A DNA stretch of 64,000 nucleotides from Pelobates cultripes (Eukaryota > Chordata > Amphibia > Anura > Pelobatidae): positions 274,837,346-274,901,345 of the forward strand of contig OW240913.1 of the NCBI GenBank assembly GCA_933207985.1, in the 5' to 3' direction. Position numbers and translations under genes: made by a program. The notes below the pieces were generated by a model. That model saw only the letters and a list, made by a program, of their open reading frames with translations, did no database searches and had not been told where the DNA came from. Positions 1 to 11,345 of the stretch are shown here, piece after piece (within the stretch, counting starts at the first letter, position 1; each line of letters begins with the position of its first letter).

Positions 1-459
1 TCACATTGTGTGACAATATGGCATCATTCCAGAGTCTATTCTTAAAAGCACTCTTGTGGTGTGCTTGCTTCACTTGCAAGTCTACTTTAAAAAAGAAGGA
101 AAATGGTAGCACAAACCTTTGTAACAGCTAAAGGCTGTTTATTCTCCTTAAATTTAGGTAATTTAAACATTGCATAAAAAGTGAAGGAAACTATCCACCA
201 AATATTTTTTTTATGTAAATAGAGAAAAAACAAAGGGGGGAAAAAACTGTATAATACTTTTATTATATGTTGCATTTTTTCTGAAGAGAATTATATACAG
301 CACAACTAGCTCAAAAGTTGGTGTCTGTGCAATAAATAGTGTGATGTGGTGAATTTAATACCAACCTAAAAATTCAGACCGAAATAGATGATTTAGAAAA
401 TAAATCTACATACTTTACCGCCTGATCTATATTTGTCTTAAATATTAAAATAAGCAAGC
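1..459. other. AT-rich non-coding DNA
   Basis: No credible coding frame, repeat boundary or RNA gene was seen. The last five bases, caagc at 455-459, are one copy of the target-site duplication of the adjacent solo LTR. Confidence 0.6.
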
Positions 460-1234
460 TGTGGCGGACCTTGTAATATTCCCTTTGGTTGCCCGTACCT
501 ATCCCCAAGTTTTCTGAACTCATTCATATCCCCTTGTTCGTGGACCAAAGGGAACCTGTATGGTCCTCCTTTTATTAGCTCTCAGAACACCGACCACCCC
601 TGACTGTTAACCTCAATTAAGTGATTAACGCAAGTGCTTTCCCTGGGTGGCCGCCATAACTGAATGCACATGTGTTCCAGCAAATGGTGGTCATTTTGTC
701 TCCCAAACACAGGCAGCGGTACTTGCTTGTCGAGCTCTTGGAACTCATTTCGGCTACGCGATCTCACGAACCCCGGCAAAATATTGTACCGCTGCCCATC
801 CAACTTCCCGACCAGCTAGACAAACGATGTTCAGGAGATAGGAACTACAGACTGGGGGGAGCATTCGCTCCCTAAAAGCCAGGGCGAGCATTCATCAGTT
901 TTCGCACAAGAACCCCCAAAAGAACTTTACCCGAACGCATCTGAGCGCTATTTGGATATGTTGGTTGCTCAGACACGGGCTATTCAGGGATATAAGGGGT
1001 TCCTGTGAAATATAACTATGTTTTTGGGGTGTTTACTAAATTTTTCATGTGGTTTCTTGTAACTGAGAGATAATTGAGTTATCCAGTTTTGACTCAATTA
1101 TCTCCCAGATACAGGGACACCTGGGAGGGGTTTGTGGAATTTTCAATGGAGACCCCATGCTGGGGCTCTGCTTTCTTCCAGCTCCAGATGACTTCAGCGG
1201 AAATATTCAGTCTCAGGATTGCAGCTCTGCTACA
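460..1234. mobile_element. Solo LTR with 5-bp target-site duplication
   Basis: The segment starts TGTGGCGGACC and ends CTCTGCTACA. It is flanked by identical 5-bp copies of caagc at 455-459 and 1235-1239. TG...CA ends with a 5-bp duplication are typical of LTR retrotransposons. No internal coding region is present, so this is a solo LTR left by LTR-LTR recombination (inference). A perfect 13-bp inverted repeat, GAGATAATTGAGT at 1067-1079 and its complement at 1092-1104, is a feature shared with the other LTRs here. A TATA-like gatataagg near 990 hints at + orientation, but this is weak. Confidence 0.82.
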
Positions 1235-1239
1235 CAAGC

Positions 1240-3059
1240 TTTTTACAGACGCAAATAAAACATTGTTATTTAAGTGTACGATAAAGGAACTCTTTAGGGA
1301 AATGAACACAAACATGTATATCTGACCCTTTAGTGTTAAACTAGCTATTAAGGTGCCTCCCCCCCCCCCTTAATAAGGTATTTTACTTACTTTTATTCCA
1401 GTGCCAAACAGTTCCGCCAGTGTTGTCCATGCTGCCCTTAGGAAAGTATTGGATTAGCTGAGATTCTCAATTCTGATGATCTCAGTCAAGGAGGCAGAAC
1501 GGGGTGGCGCCAAAAGCCAATCAGCATCTCCTCGTAGATATGCCTTGAATCAGTGCAATTGTATGTAGAAAGTTCAGCCCAGGAAGAACCTCAAGTGGCC
1601 GTCTGAATGACAGCCACTGGAGGTGTCCCTAGGCAGCAAAATACATTAAGCTATAGTTGTTCTGGAGACTATAGTGACCCTGTAATTCATGTAATTGCTA
1701 ATAATTAAAAGTATTTTGTATTAACAACAGAAATGGACTTAATTAATGACTTAAACAAGGCAATAAATGTGGATAATCCCAGCGCCTTGACTTGCAAGTA
1801 ATAAGTCATGCCATAGAGAATGGATGCATAATTAAATAATACCTGCACCTCCTGTGATGGGGATTTTTTACATCCGTGAAAGCTGCACTCATCGACAACA
1901 TAATTCTTTGTACCCTGCATATTCATAGCACACACACATGCTATTTCTAGTCTAAACTTCTAGCAATAATTTTTTAGACTGCTGTTATGTCCGCAATTTT
2001 CATAGGAAGAAAGAATTTTACATATTTATCACATATATCCATGTAACAGCTTACTTACAAATGTAATAATTAGATCTTTAAGTGTAAACACTAATTTGCA
2101 AATGTATCTGCATATTGAATGTATTCACATCTCATAATGGAAGTTGATTATTCGGCACAGAAGGTGGCCATTTTGACATTCTATGTGATATATGTTGACG
2201 TGGAATTAAGGGCACAAATGAAGTCACTAGTTTGCATATCTCACAGATCAACAATGCGGTAAAAGCTAATACTAATACATTTCTCCACAGGAATTTATTT
2301 TATCAGCATTATTTTCTTATAGTGTGAATCAAATGCTTACATGGCATTGTAAGTGAGGTACATTCATAGATTTATAAATAAAATACATTAGTAAGTCGAC
2401 CAGAAGCAATCATGTAGGGACAGTGACTCCATATATGACTGTCTCCAAGAATTTAAAGTTAAGTGTTTGTTCAAAGGAATAGTGTTGGATTAGTCTGTGA
2501 CAGCGCTTTAAGCAGATATTTGTGACAAATATCCCGGCAAAGCTAAATGATCCAAAGCAGACTTTATTAAGACATAGGGTTGGCAACATTTCAACCTACA
2601 AGGAGTCTTACTCAAGCTTAAACATTGTCCACCAATATGCCTTAATAATGTCTGATTTGGGTCATCCATTTGCGTGCTTAGACATTTGTTACAAATCTCT
2701 ATGGATTGTGAAATTACTGCCCTTGTCTGAGAGGCACCACAGGAGTAGGGCCTATTATTGAAAAGCGTGTGCAGCCATTTTGTTTATGTGTTTATAGCGC
2801 TGTAGGCAGATTGAACAGGAAGTGCTGGAACATGAAAAAGCACCTCTTTGATAGAGTACCTACCCCAAACTAACTTCACAATGACTGCAATTAACACCCC
2901 TGACTTGCACATATATATGCAAACCACATGAAAATTTGAGGATGACTATACTTTGCTTTAATCCTTTCATGTATGGATAGATCATGGTAATTATATAGCT
3001 ATTTGCCCCTGCTGTTGTTGTTTGTTCCTCTTGCCTTTAAAAGTACATACTATAATTTT
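1240..3059. other. Non-coding DNA, no feature recognised
   Basis: Only short chance frames and a C run near 1362-1371 were seen. There are no splice-flanked conserved frames and no clear element ends. Confidence 0.5.
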
Positions 3060-3118
3060 TTATTTCTTTTTATACAGCGCCAACAAATTCCATAGCGCTG
3101 TACAATACATGGACTAAT
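3060..3118. repeat. Short dispersed repeat with agcgcc...ggcgct ends
   Basis: The core tacagcgccaacaaattcc followed by atagcgctgtacaat is an imperfect palindrome. Related copies sit at 28568-28625 and, inverted, at 19642-19695. It looks like an old dispersed repeat common in amphibian DNA; the family was not identified. Confidence 0.6.
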
Positions 3119-4391
3119 AGACATGTGTTTGTAAGAAGACGAGCTGGACGCACAGGAACATTTATGTAGTTATTGTTGCTCAATTTTTTTTGTCATACAA
3201 ATCTGTGGCTTTAGGTTTAAAAAAGGCGCAACACACGTTTGGGCCCTGCATTAATATTTCTGTCACAATGTAAATGTTCTCTTGGTGTGTGATATTCCAT
3301 TCCCTTCTCAGTGTAATTGTGATCACACTTGTTATTTCCATCACGACTGAAGGTTTCCATCTTCGTTCGTGGTTTTACATTCTGATACATTCTGATCTTA
3401 CCATCTTCAAATGGTTTTGGCAATCTCATAGCAAATTTTCAATCTGTCTGTAATCATCTGTAAGATCTTCAGAGTTGCATTCACTTAAATAAAATAGCAA
3501 GCAAAAACAGCAATTTCTGTGTAGAATTCGGTTTAATGGCACCTAGAATATAACATTTTATACATGTATAACAATATCACTTATAGAGAAATAAGATGAA
3601 GAGTTCCAGGGGCAAATACATTGCAATAGAATAGTAATATAGTAAATCTAAAAATAATCACAAGAGTGGATTAAATTCATATACACTCACAAGGGAATTT
3701 TATAATGAGTCCTGAATAAGTCCATATATAGAGTCTTGTTATTGTAGAAATTGTTATTGAATAAGTAAATATCAGTCCAATAGTCCACAGAATGTAGCAA
3801 AGGGAAAATCACACTAAGCTGTGCATATAAGTGATGCACAATCGTGGAGCTCTATTGCAAATACAATATAATTCGCTGACTCCCAGTGAATATAAAAAAG
3901 CAAAAACAACAAAAATCAAAAGAAAGAACTAAGGAAAAAAGAAGCAACACAGTACCTAAAATAACCGCTTGCTGCAAGAAGAAAATTATAAAAATAAAAG
4001 AGGGAAATGCTTCTTTAAAATCCACGTCTTTAATGAAACTTCAGTGACTTTAATAAGTTCATACACACAAAATAAAAGGAAATAAATGGTGACAACAGTT
4101 GCTCAAGATCACTTGCACAAATGCCACATCAGCAGTTCTCCTGGTGGAAGTGGCTTCTGGGTGCTGCATTCCTCTTGTGGAATGTCTGCTGGTGAAGTAG
4201 GCATGCGGTTCACACAGCGTTCCACCCAAAGCCTCACTCCCGTTTGGATTCCGCCGATAACAGAGAGGGACTATCCTCAATGTCTGTTCGTGTGAAGACC
4301 GCCTCGTGCATAGAGTACATAATGCGTTGCCGTGGTAGCGTTCCTCCACTTGATCTTGGTTGTGAATAGCACTGTGTCTATGTGCTCACCT
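3119..4391. other. Non-coding DNA, possibly the distal end of the Penelope-like element
   Basis: No coding frame is credible. The part next to the hammerhead-like motif (about 4000-4391) may belong to the terminal repeat of the minus-strand Penelope-like element, but no target-site duplication was found to fix its outer end. Confidence 0.35.
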
Positions 4392-4434
4392 GCCTTACGC
4401 ATTTCGTGAGGAAAAGCCTCACTTCATCAGAGGC
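4392..4434 (-). ncRNA. Hammerhead-ribozyme-like motif (minimal, Penelope type)
   Basis: On the minus strand the order is GCCU (stem I), the core CUGAUGA, one extra A, a 6-bp stem II (GUGAGG with CCUCAC, loop CUUUU), GAAA, a very short stem III (A-U and a U-G wobble around GC), then UA at the predicted cleavage site and AGGC closing stem I. This matches the minimal hammerheads described in Penelope-like elements. The core bases CUGAUGA and GAA are intact. The unpaired A before stem II and A at the cleavage position are departures that may lower activity. Cleavage is inferred only. Confidence 0.6.
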
Positions 4435-4550
4435 TTCAATAATTGACAAATACATTAAAAGACACTTATATATCTAAATTGATACACAACAGCTGTTGCA
4501 AATCACATTGTATCAGTTGTTACAATAACAGATCTCTTAAGAAGCATAAA

Positions 4551-4985
4551 TGAAAGGACAAGAAGAGAAATAAAAACTATATTGCAAGAATGAAGAATAC
4601 TGAAATAAAAAATAAATAAGGTGTAGAAAATAGGGATAAATAAAGTGTAAATAAGTGAAGATAAAGATAAAATGCTATACTGGGTATAAAATAGAATAGA
4701 AATGTTTATATAAAAAACAGTGTAGAAACTGCAAATACAAAGTAAGATTATATGATAAAAAGACGAATAATATATAGAATAGGCATCTAGCAGGGTAGAA
4801 AATAACAAATAAAATAAAAAAGTAAAATATATAAAAATAAATATAAAAATAAACATAAAAATTAAAAAATTAAAAAAATGAGCACCTAGCAGGGGATAAA
4901 TAGTGAATCCAGAACAGGAAACATTTTGTAGGCAATCTTATAAAGTGATGAGAAAATAAGTGTAGTATGAAATAAAATAAAAATA
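4551..4985. repeat. Left inverted arm of the Penelope-like element
   Basis: AT-rich sequence whose reverse complement recurs at about 7513-7835, including the markers gataaagataaaatgctata, cagtatagcatttta and the cctagcaggg block. The left arm is longer because the right copy has internal deletions and stops near 7835. Confidence 0.75.
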
Positions 4986-5408
4986 ACTAAATTAAATAGT
5001 CTCAAGATAGTGAGATACCCGTGAAGTGTGGCAAGTTATGAGAATATGGAGTAGAAAGTAGAAATTATGGAATGATCGTGGGAGAATCAGTCAATTAAGA
5101 AAAATGCAGAATTTGGATGAAACAAAAATAAAAAATAAGCCTAAATGACTTTAAAATGAAAATTATAATGTATGGTTTAAAAGATATACTGAATAAAATT
5201 AAGACAAAATATCTAAAATCAAGATACGACCCAGAATTCTTTTATATAAAATTAAACAATAGAATACAAAATAAAGTAAAGATGGAAACAATCTGAAGAA
5301 ACATACTAATGGTATACTAATAAAAAAAATAGATGAATACTCATAATCATAAGAAAAGTAATCATAAAAATGCGTTAAGTTCAAAATCAACATTTAAGCC
5401 TCTTGGGG

Positions 5409-5780
5409 CTAGAGTATTGAGAGTGAAGATCCATCTAGCTTCTGCTTGGTCAAGGTTTTTTCAAGATCTCCCCCTCTCCAGTGTACTTTTACTTTTTCAA
5501 TAGGTAAAAACTTCAAACCACCTGGATCTCTTCCATGAACATCATTAAAATGTTTTGACAAATTATGTATGGGCAATCCTTTTTTAATATTTCTTATGTG
5601 TTCCGACACTCTTATTTTCAGGGATCTTTTAGTTTTCCCTACATATTGTTTTGGACAAGGGCATGTAAGTAGATAAAGTACCCCTGTTGTGTTGCAGTCC
5701 ATATCAGATTTCACTCTGTATTTTTTCTGGTTATCTAGAGAGAGAAAATCATCTTGAATGTGATCTAAATTGGGATTATT
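5409..5780 (-). pseudogene. Penelope-like element, GIY-YIG endonuclease domain
   Basis: This is the open minus-strand frame that ends in a stop at 5409. It contains GVLYLLTCPCPKQYVGKTKR, the GIY-YIG signature of Penelope-like elements, followed by the conserved RVSEHIRNI segment and an HFNDVHG block. In the family this domain nicks the target DNA and lies C-terminal to the reverse transcriptase. The frame is open to its end, but its N-terminal junction with the RT is broken at 5780 by a LINE fragment flanked by a 14-bp duplication. The coding sequence resumes at 6951. The few residues that extend the frame past 5780 are read from the inserted LINE and are not part of this protein. Confidence 0.85.
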
Positions 5781-6936
5781 ACCCACTAACCCAGGACCAA
5801 TGGACCACAACATTCACAATGACACACAAAACCTCGATAAGCACTAAATACCAGGAATCGGGGTACAAGATGATATCACACTGGTATAAAACCCCTGAGA
5901 AACTCGCGACCATGCACTCATCGAGCGCACCGGAATGCTGGAGATGCGGAACCGAATTGGGCACACTATACCATATATGGTGGCCATTCCCCCGGATCCT
6001 GCCTTTCTGGAGGGAGATTCATCAAGCAGTCACCACGCTAACAGACAACGCGGTCGAACTCACACCAGAAAATTACCTGCTACACCTGACACCCCTACCA
6101 TTAGATACATACAAAAAAAACAATCACACCGTACCTAATCAATGCAGCACGCAGCCTGATCCCAGCATTTTGGAAAAAGACCGCAACCCCATCCACGACC
6201 GACTGGATAACGAGGGTAGAAGACATGAGAACCATAGAAGAACTAATCCTAATAGCCAGAGGACAAACCCAGAGATACCAGAAGATATGGTTCCACTGGC
6301 TCCAATTGCTAACGAACAGACAACCATAAAGTACCCATTCTTGAAGAATAGAAAGCATAGATCGGCAAGATGGGGAACAAAGGATAACCAACCCTGAGAA
6401 CCAAGGGAGAAACTCAGGGACACAAACGGAGCTGGACGCAAAGATCTCATCGACCACCGATGGGGGAAACAAAGAGAATTCTCCGTAGGCCCGCGAGGGA
6501 CCGGGGGACGGGGTCGCGGGCAGGGTGCGGGGACGGAGATCCTCGGGCGCCTACTCCCCCCCCCCATGGCCTTGGTCACTGAACTCCTAGTCCGTACCCA
6601 ATAACGTCCACATACCTTAGCGCGACCAACTCCAGCTCTGTCCCTGAGACCTTTAAACAAATGGTGCTCTCCTTACAAAACCCCCTAGTAATCCAGGTTT
6701 CAGAGATGCTATGCATAACACTCTTGGGAATGTGGAGTCCTCTCCAATGACACACTGCTACAAAAGAACATAGCGATTCTATAACGACATGTTCCTCTAT
6801 CTAACGATTAACACTGGACTAATATGTTTTATGTATGTTACGAAAATTCTGTAATAACCGAAGAAACACTTAAACATGTTTGTAAAATTTTCATGCACGC
6901 TCAATAAAAACCCTTGGAATGAAAAAATAAATAAAT
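5781..6936 (+). mobile_element. 5'-truncated Tx1/L1-type LINE fragment
   Basis: The insertion is flanked by identical 14-bp copies of aaattgggattatt at 5767-5780 and 6937-6950. It ends in an A-rich tail (aataaataaataaa), as expected of target-primed reverse transcription. The + strand frame to 6397 contains SHWYKTPE, CWRCGTELGT and HIWWPFPRI, matching the C-terminal zinc-knuckle region of the larger LINE at 35567-40651. The last cysteine of the CCHC motif is replaced. About 540 bp of 3' UTR follows, with AATAAA near 6903. It is a different subfamily from the larger copy because the 3' UTRs differ. Confidence 0.85.
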
Positions 6937-6950
6937 AAATTGGGATTATT

Positions 6951-7500
6951 CCTACATCTTATGCATTTTTTTGCATCTTGTGAAACCTTTAATAAACGTT
7001 TTTATAGTGTCATGGGAATGATTTCTAGAACTGTCAGATGGTGCCAGCATAAGTTTTAAATTTGGGGCTTGGGAAAAGGTACTTGGTTGGACATCTAAAA
7101 GTTGATTAAGCATTTGGTCACTCTTTTGTAAGTCCCAGTGTTTGGTTAACACTTTTTTTAATATTTTGGGATTGATTGCTGTATTTTGTTATGAAGGCCG
7201 GGACTCTGTTATGGTCTTCTGGTTATGTTTTTTCTTAACAAGTGTATCTTCTCTTGGTATAGATAGGGCCTTCTTCATTGCTTGTTCTAGGAGCGGTCCC
7301 GGATATCCTTTAATTGCAAATCTCTGTTTCATTTCTTGCATCTGACTTTGACAAGTTTCCAATTCCGAGCAATTCTTCCTTATTCTTCTAAATTGTCCAT
7401 ATGGTATATTTTTAAGTCAGGTGTGTTTATGGTAGCTGTTAAAAGGTATACATCGTTGCAGTCCACACTCTTCTTAAAAGTTTTTGTATGTATTCTCCCA
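6951..7500 (-). pseudogene. Penelope-like element, reverse-transcriptase C-terminal part
   Basis: Read on the minus strand, this region gives peptides typical of the Penelope RT tail, such as GQFRRIRKNC, RFAIKGYP, KHWDLQ and FSQAPNLK, followed by a cysteine-containing stretch. They lie just upstream of the GIY-YIG domain once the inserted LINE is skipped. A stop near 7190 breaks the frame. The catalytic palm of the RT is absent, so the element was truncated before or after insertion. It is not expected to make a working protein. Confidence 0.7.
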
Positions 7501-7512
7501 TTGTTAATATAT

Positions 7513-7835
7513 ATATATCTCAATATATTTTTATTTTATTTCATATTACACTTATTTTCTCATCACTTTATTTTTATATCTATTTTTATATTTTTTTTAC
7601 TTTTTTTAAAATTTATTTGTTATTTACTACCCTGCTAGGTGCCTATTCTATATAATCTTTGTCTTTTTATCATATATTCTTACTTTGTATTTGTATTTTT
7701 ATATAAACATTTCTATTCTTTTTATACCCAGTATAGCATTTTATCTTTATCTTTACCTATATATACTTTATGTATATCTATTCTTTACACCTTATTTATT
7801 TTTTATTTCAGTATTCTTCATTCTTCCAATGTATG
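7513..7835. repeat. Right inverted arm of the Penelope-like element
   Basis: Inverted copy of the AT-rich arm at 4551-4985, sharing tacccagtatagcatttta, ccctgctaggtgcctatt and the gtattcttcattctt end. It stops abruptly just before the LTR at 7843. Confidence 0.75.
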
Positions 7836-7842
7836 TAACTAT

Positions 7843-8792
7843 TGTAGGGATTTTGTGTGTTATAAGTTATTTTGGGGCTTTTGTAAAAATGTGTGTTTTT
7901 TTGTGTTTGGAGATAATTGAATTTAGTATAGCTCTTGACTCAATTCTCCCAGGCATAGGGGAGGGACTGACCTATTTTGTATGTGAGTGTCCTGGACCTG
8001 AGAGGCAATGTGATTGTGTATTTATTTCTACTGTGGTTTACTCTCAGGTCCAGGGGGGAGTGCCCCTTGCATGGGGACTGTCATAAAAGGCCAGCTATGG
8101 CTACCATTAAACAGATTTCATTTTACCCTTCATGAAGTCTAGGCTCATGTTTGGGAGATTGGAGAGCTATATTCATTCTGGAGACTGGTATAATCACTAT
8201 ACTCCCTTGGATCACAACGATTGCTCTTGTAAGAGCAGCCTGCTTCACTCTCTGGACTAGGTGAGGTCTACCGACTGGAAGCTGGATCCTGATCTTGGGT
8301 CTAGTTCAGTAGTTTAAAAATGAACAAACTATCAAACAGAGTCAATAGTCTTACCCTGGAGCTTAATCCTCTTGTTCGTGGGAATGTTTCCACCGAACAA
8401 TGCTTTTCTAAGTGTTGTGGAACCGAACGCAGGCGATGCTGGAAGTTCTGCAGTGTTCGGGAGTTTCCGTTTTCAGTTCCATGGGATTCATGCCCAAACA
8501 CAGCTGCCTGCTTTCATGCGAACAAGATGGCCACCACCTTGTGGTCGTCCATAGGAATTGCGGCCACCCAGACGAACACTTAGAACACTGCGGTGGAAAT
8601 ACAAAGTAGCAATTAGGCTTAACAAGCTCTATGGTGGTCTCTGGTTCGTGCAGCTGTTCGGTTCCCGAAACAAATATAAAATCCCACAAACCAAGTCTGT
8701 TCACATAGTTTTTTACAGGGCCCATAGTCTTTTGTTAAGAAGCTGGCCAGCAGGCCCCTCCAAGAACACGTGACAAGGCTCAGTTCGTCACA
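7843..8792 (+). mobile_element. Solo LTR with probable degraded duplication
   Basis: It starts TGTAGGGATTTTG and ends CAGTTCGTCACA. The flanking 5-mers are actat (7838-7842) and gctat (8793-8797), one mismatch apart. The right flank is internal to a repeat also present at 41679-41820, which supports 8792 as the boundary. A TATA-like cataaaagg near 8083 followed by attaaa near 8105 suggests + orientation. It carries the same type of ggagataattg...caatt...ctcc inverted repeat (7909-7950) as the other LTRs. Confidence 0.65.
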
Positions 8793-8944
8793 GCTATATC
8801 CTGTTTCCCTCCAGCAACACCTCCACCAGATACATGACGCTTGGAAAGTATGGCTGTTTTAGTGTTTTCGGTCTCTACAATTCTATAATTAGGCTCATCA
8901 TAATTGTCAGCACCAAGCCCACTGGGCTCTTAATCTGGCCCTGA
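8793..8944. repeat. Dispersed repeat shared with 41679-41820
   Basis: The reverse complement matches 41679-41820 along about 145 bp, including agggccagat, ggtgctgacaattatga, aacactaaaacag, tatctggtggag and tgttgc.ggagggaaac. Most differences are small indels. The family is unknown to me. Confidence 0.75.
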
Positions 8945-11010
8945 ACAGAGCTGAGAAAAAAATAAACACAAAAGCACAACACAAACATACCTATACAATA
9001 CACAGAGCTGGATAGTATACGGAGATACCCATACAACAGGTGGAACTGCGTAAAGTACAGCAAAATACAAAAAGAGCTAATCATAACAGCTCCCCAGAGC
9101 TGCAATACAGATATCCCCACACAGTACAGTCTCTGCATTATGCTCTATCTCTCTATCTGGATCGCTTGTGTTTTACCATTCAGCTATATAATTTTGATTA
9201 TAAAGAAACTCTGTGCACCATAACAACTTTATCTCATTGAAGTGATGATAATGCTTTAAATTCAATGGAGCCATCCTACTGTACAGTTGTGTTTTTTTTT
9301 TTTACTATTTTTGAATGGTTTAACTTATTGGGGGGCCCCAAGAGAAAGTGATAGATTGAGAGTCTCTGTTGAGCAATCTCACCTTATCACTGCCAACCAT
9401 TGCACATAGATTAGTATGACTAACATGGAGTTCCAGAACATACATTAAAACAAAAGAAATGTCAATGTGTCCTTCAAGGTAAAATATTTTATAAATAAAT
9501 AATATTAAGCATATCTCCAATGGAGGTCAGAGCCACGAGTGCCAGAGGATCCTAGTTCAATGGTAAATCCTTAAAACACTGATTAACAGGGAATTTTCGG
9601 TTGACACCAGAAGACTCCAGGCAGCATAATCAACTCACTTAGATGAAGTGATTATGATGCCTGGAGTGTCATTTCAAGTTGGTCATAGTTGTGTTCCTTA
9701 GTGGTAACAACGGCTGGTAATTGTGCTAAAATAGAATGCACTTTTCCATTCATCTTCAATTAAATGTCCTTGAGAGGGTTTTATCAGTTGGATTTTTTTC
9801 CAGATATATAAACTATATTTCTTTAATATATTTCAAGTCTGTGGATCATTCTCAGTGCAGAAGCAACCAGGAGCTTTTTCATTATGCTCACAAGTGATTT
9901 GTGATCTTTTTTTCAGCTGTGACTTCTCATCCATGAATGTATTGATGGAACTTGTCACATTTTATTATAAAATCTGACATTTCTTTTTCAATTTGGGTAT
10001 AGATTCTTAGTGCAGAAAGCTTTGATCTCGATACAAACACAGCAGACAGACTTGTCGAAGCACTACCACTAAACAAGATTGAGAGGCATCCACTTCCTTG
10101 TTGAAATCCAGGTTCTGGAGAAAAAAAAATCAGACCTTTTTAACATTCTCTAAAACGATGCTTAGTGATTTATTCCACATCCCTCGCAAAATACCTCTCA
10201 TAGTGGAGCACTTGAAAAACAGGAGTTAATGAGCAGAACTGCACAACTGTTTTGTGGCGCTACCTTTTTAGGGTCTAGCTTTAAGCAGTTACTGCAAACT
10301 TTTTTTTCTGAGTAATGCACTATTGGTATTGTTCTTTAGGTCCCCATTAAAAGAAACTCAAAAAACATTTAGAATAAGTCTTAACTTACTTAAAGTCCAG
10401 CACCGGGCAAGTTCCTGGTGCTAATTGGCACGCCCCCTTGTGACATCACTTCTCATAGAGAAGCCTTTGATTGGACCATTTAATCGGCTCAAAGAAAATT
10501 GCATACGCTCTGAGCTGGTGAAGGAAGGGGAGAGGGAGAGAAAGTAGGAGGAGGGAGGGTGAGAGCAAAAAAAAATTACTGAATGGTATAGGAGGTCGGG
10601 GAGAGCTGCAGACAAGGAGGGGAGACACAATATTCCTCTTGCAGGCTCTTTCTGCAGGGCAGTCTGTCGCCAGCATGCAAAGCACATGGACAACAGACTT
10701 AAAATGTGTTGAGATTTAACATTAGGCAGTCCAGAACAGACATCCAGACTGCCAGTGTCATGTGTGCTTGACAGCCCCCTGCACACAATTGCAAATATCC
10801 CTGAATGTACAGCATTTCAAGCTGAAACATTATGAATATAGTCTCCTACCACCATGACCACTTCAAAAAGCAATTATATATTGGGCAATGGCCAAAATAG
10901 GTTATATAATTTAAAATTTCACCTTATCTGGCATTTGTCTTTGTTCCATTACAGATTACCTGTGATCTTTTTAACACAATGTAATGCTTTAATTAATTTT
11001 GCCCCCCCAC
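8945..11010. other. Non-coding DNA with old miniature-element remnants
   Basis: No gene was seen. The stretch 9593-9690 is palindromic around actcacttagatgaagtgatt and resembles the middle of the TTAA miniature elements found elsewhere. The region 10385-10790 (ccagcaccgggc, then a GA-rich part) resembles part of the element at 23790-24114. Purine and pyrimidine runs produce spurious long frames. Confidence 0.45.
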
Positions 11011-11258
11011 ACACACACACTGTCCCCTCTCACACACACACACATACTGCCCCTTATAAACACACTGCCCCCTCACACACACACACACACTGTGCCCCAA
11101 TACACACATACTGTCCCCCATAGAAACACACACTCTGCACCTCTCACACACACTTCACTCCTCATACACACTGCACCCCTCACACATACACACTGAACCC
11201 CTCACACAGACATTACACCCAATACACAGACACTGCACCCCTCACACACACATTACAC

Positions 11259-11293
<35 letters not shown>

Positions 11294-11345
11294 TACACTC
11301 CTCACACACACATTGCATCTCTTACAAATACACACACACACATTA
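11011..11345. repeat. CA-rich microsatellite and minisatellite
   Basis: Variable units of cacacacac separated by tgcccctc or tacacccctc type spacers, with a pure CA run near 11264-11291. Confidence 0.9.

Larger units (their letters stand above)
4392..7842 (-). mobile_element. Penelope-like retroelement, decayed and interrupted
   Basis: This minus-strand element carries, in coding order, a reverse-transcriptase tail (7500-6951), a GIY-YIG endonuclease domain (5780-5409), an AT-rich 3' region and a hammerhead-like motif (4434-4392). A GIY-YIG domain after the RT is diagnostic of Penelope-like elements, which are also known to have pseudo-LTRs in direct or inverted orientation. Here about 4551-4985 recurs inverted at about 7513-7835. 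A LINE fragment (5781-6936) splits the coding region. The right end is cut at the LTR starting at 7843; the left end is uncertain. Frameshifts and stops in the RT part show it is dead. Confidence 0.8.

Noticed and set aside
4503..4856. 117-codon Phe/Ile/Tyr-rich frame that looks like a membrane protein
   Set aside because: Low-complexity AT-rich arm of the Penelope-like element; its inverted partner at 7513-7835 gives similar artefacts.
10421..10786. 121-codon minus-strand frame
   Set aside because: Ser/Leu-rich reading of a GA-rich repeat stretch; resembles remnants of miniature elements.
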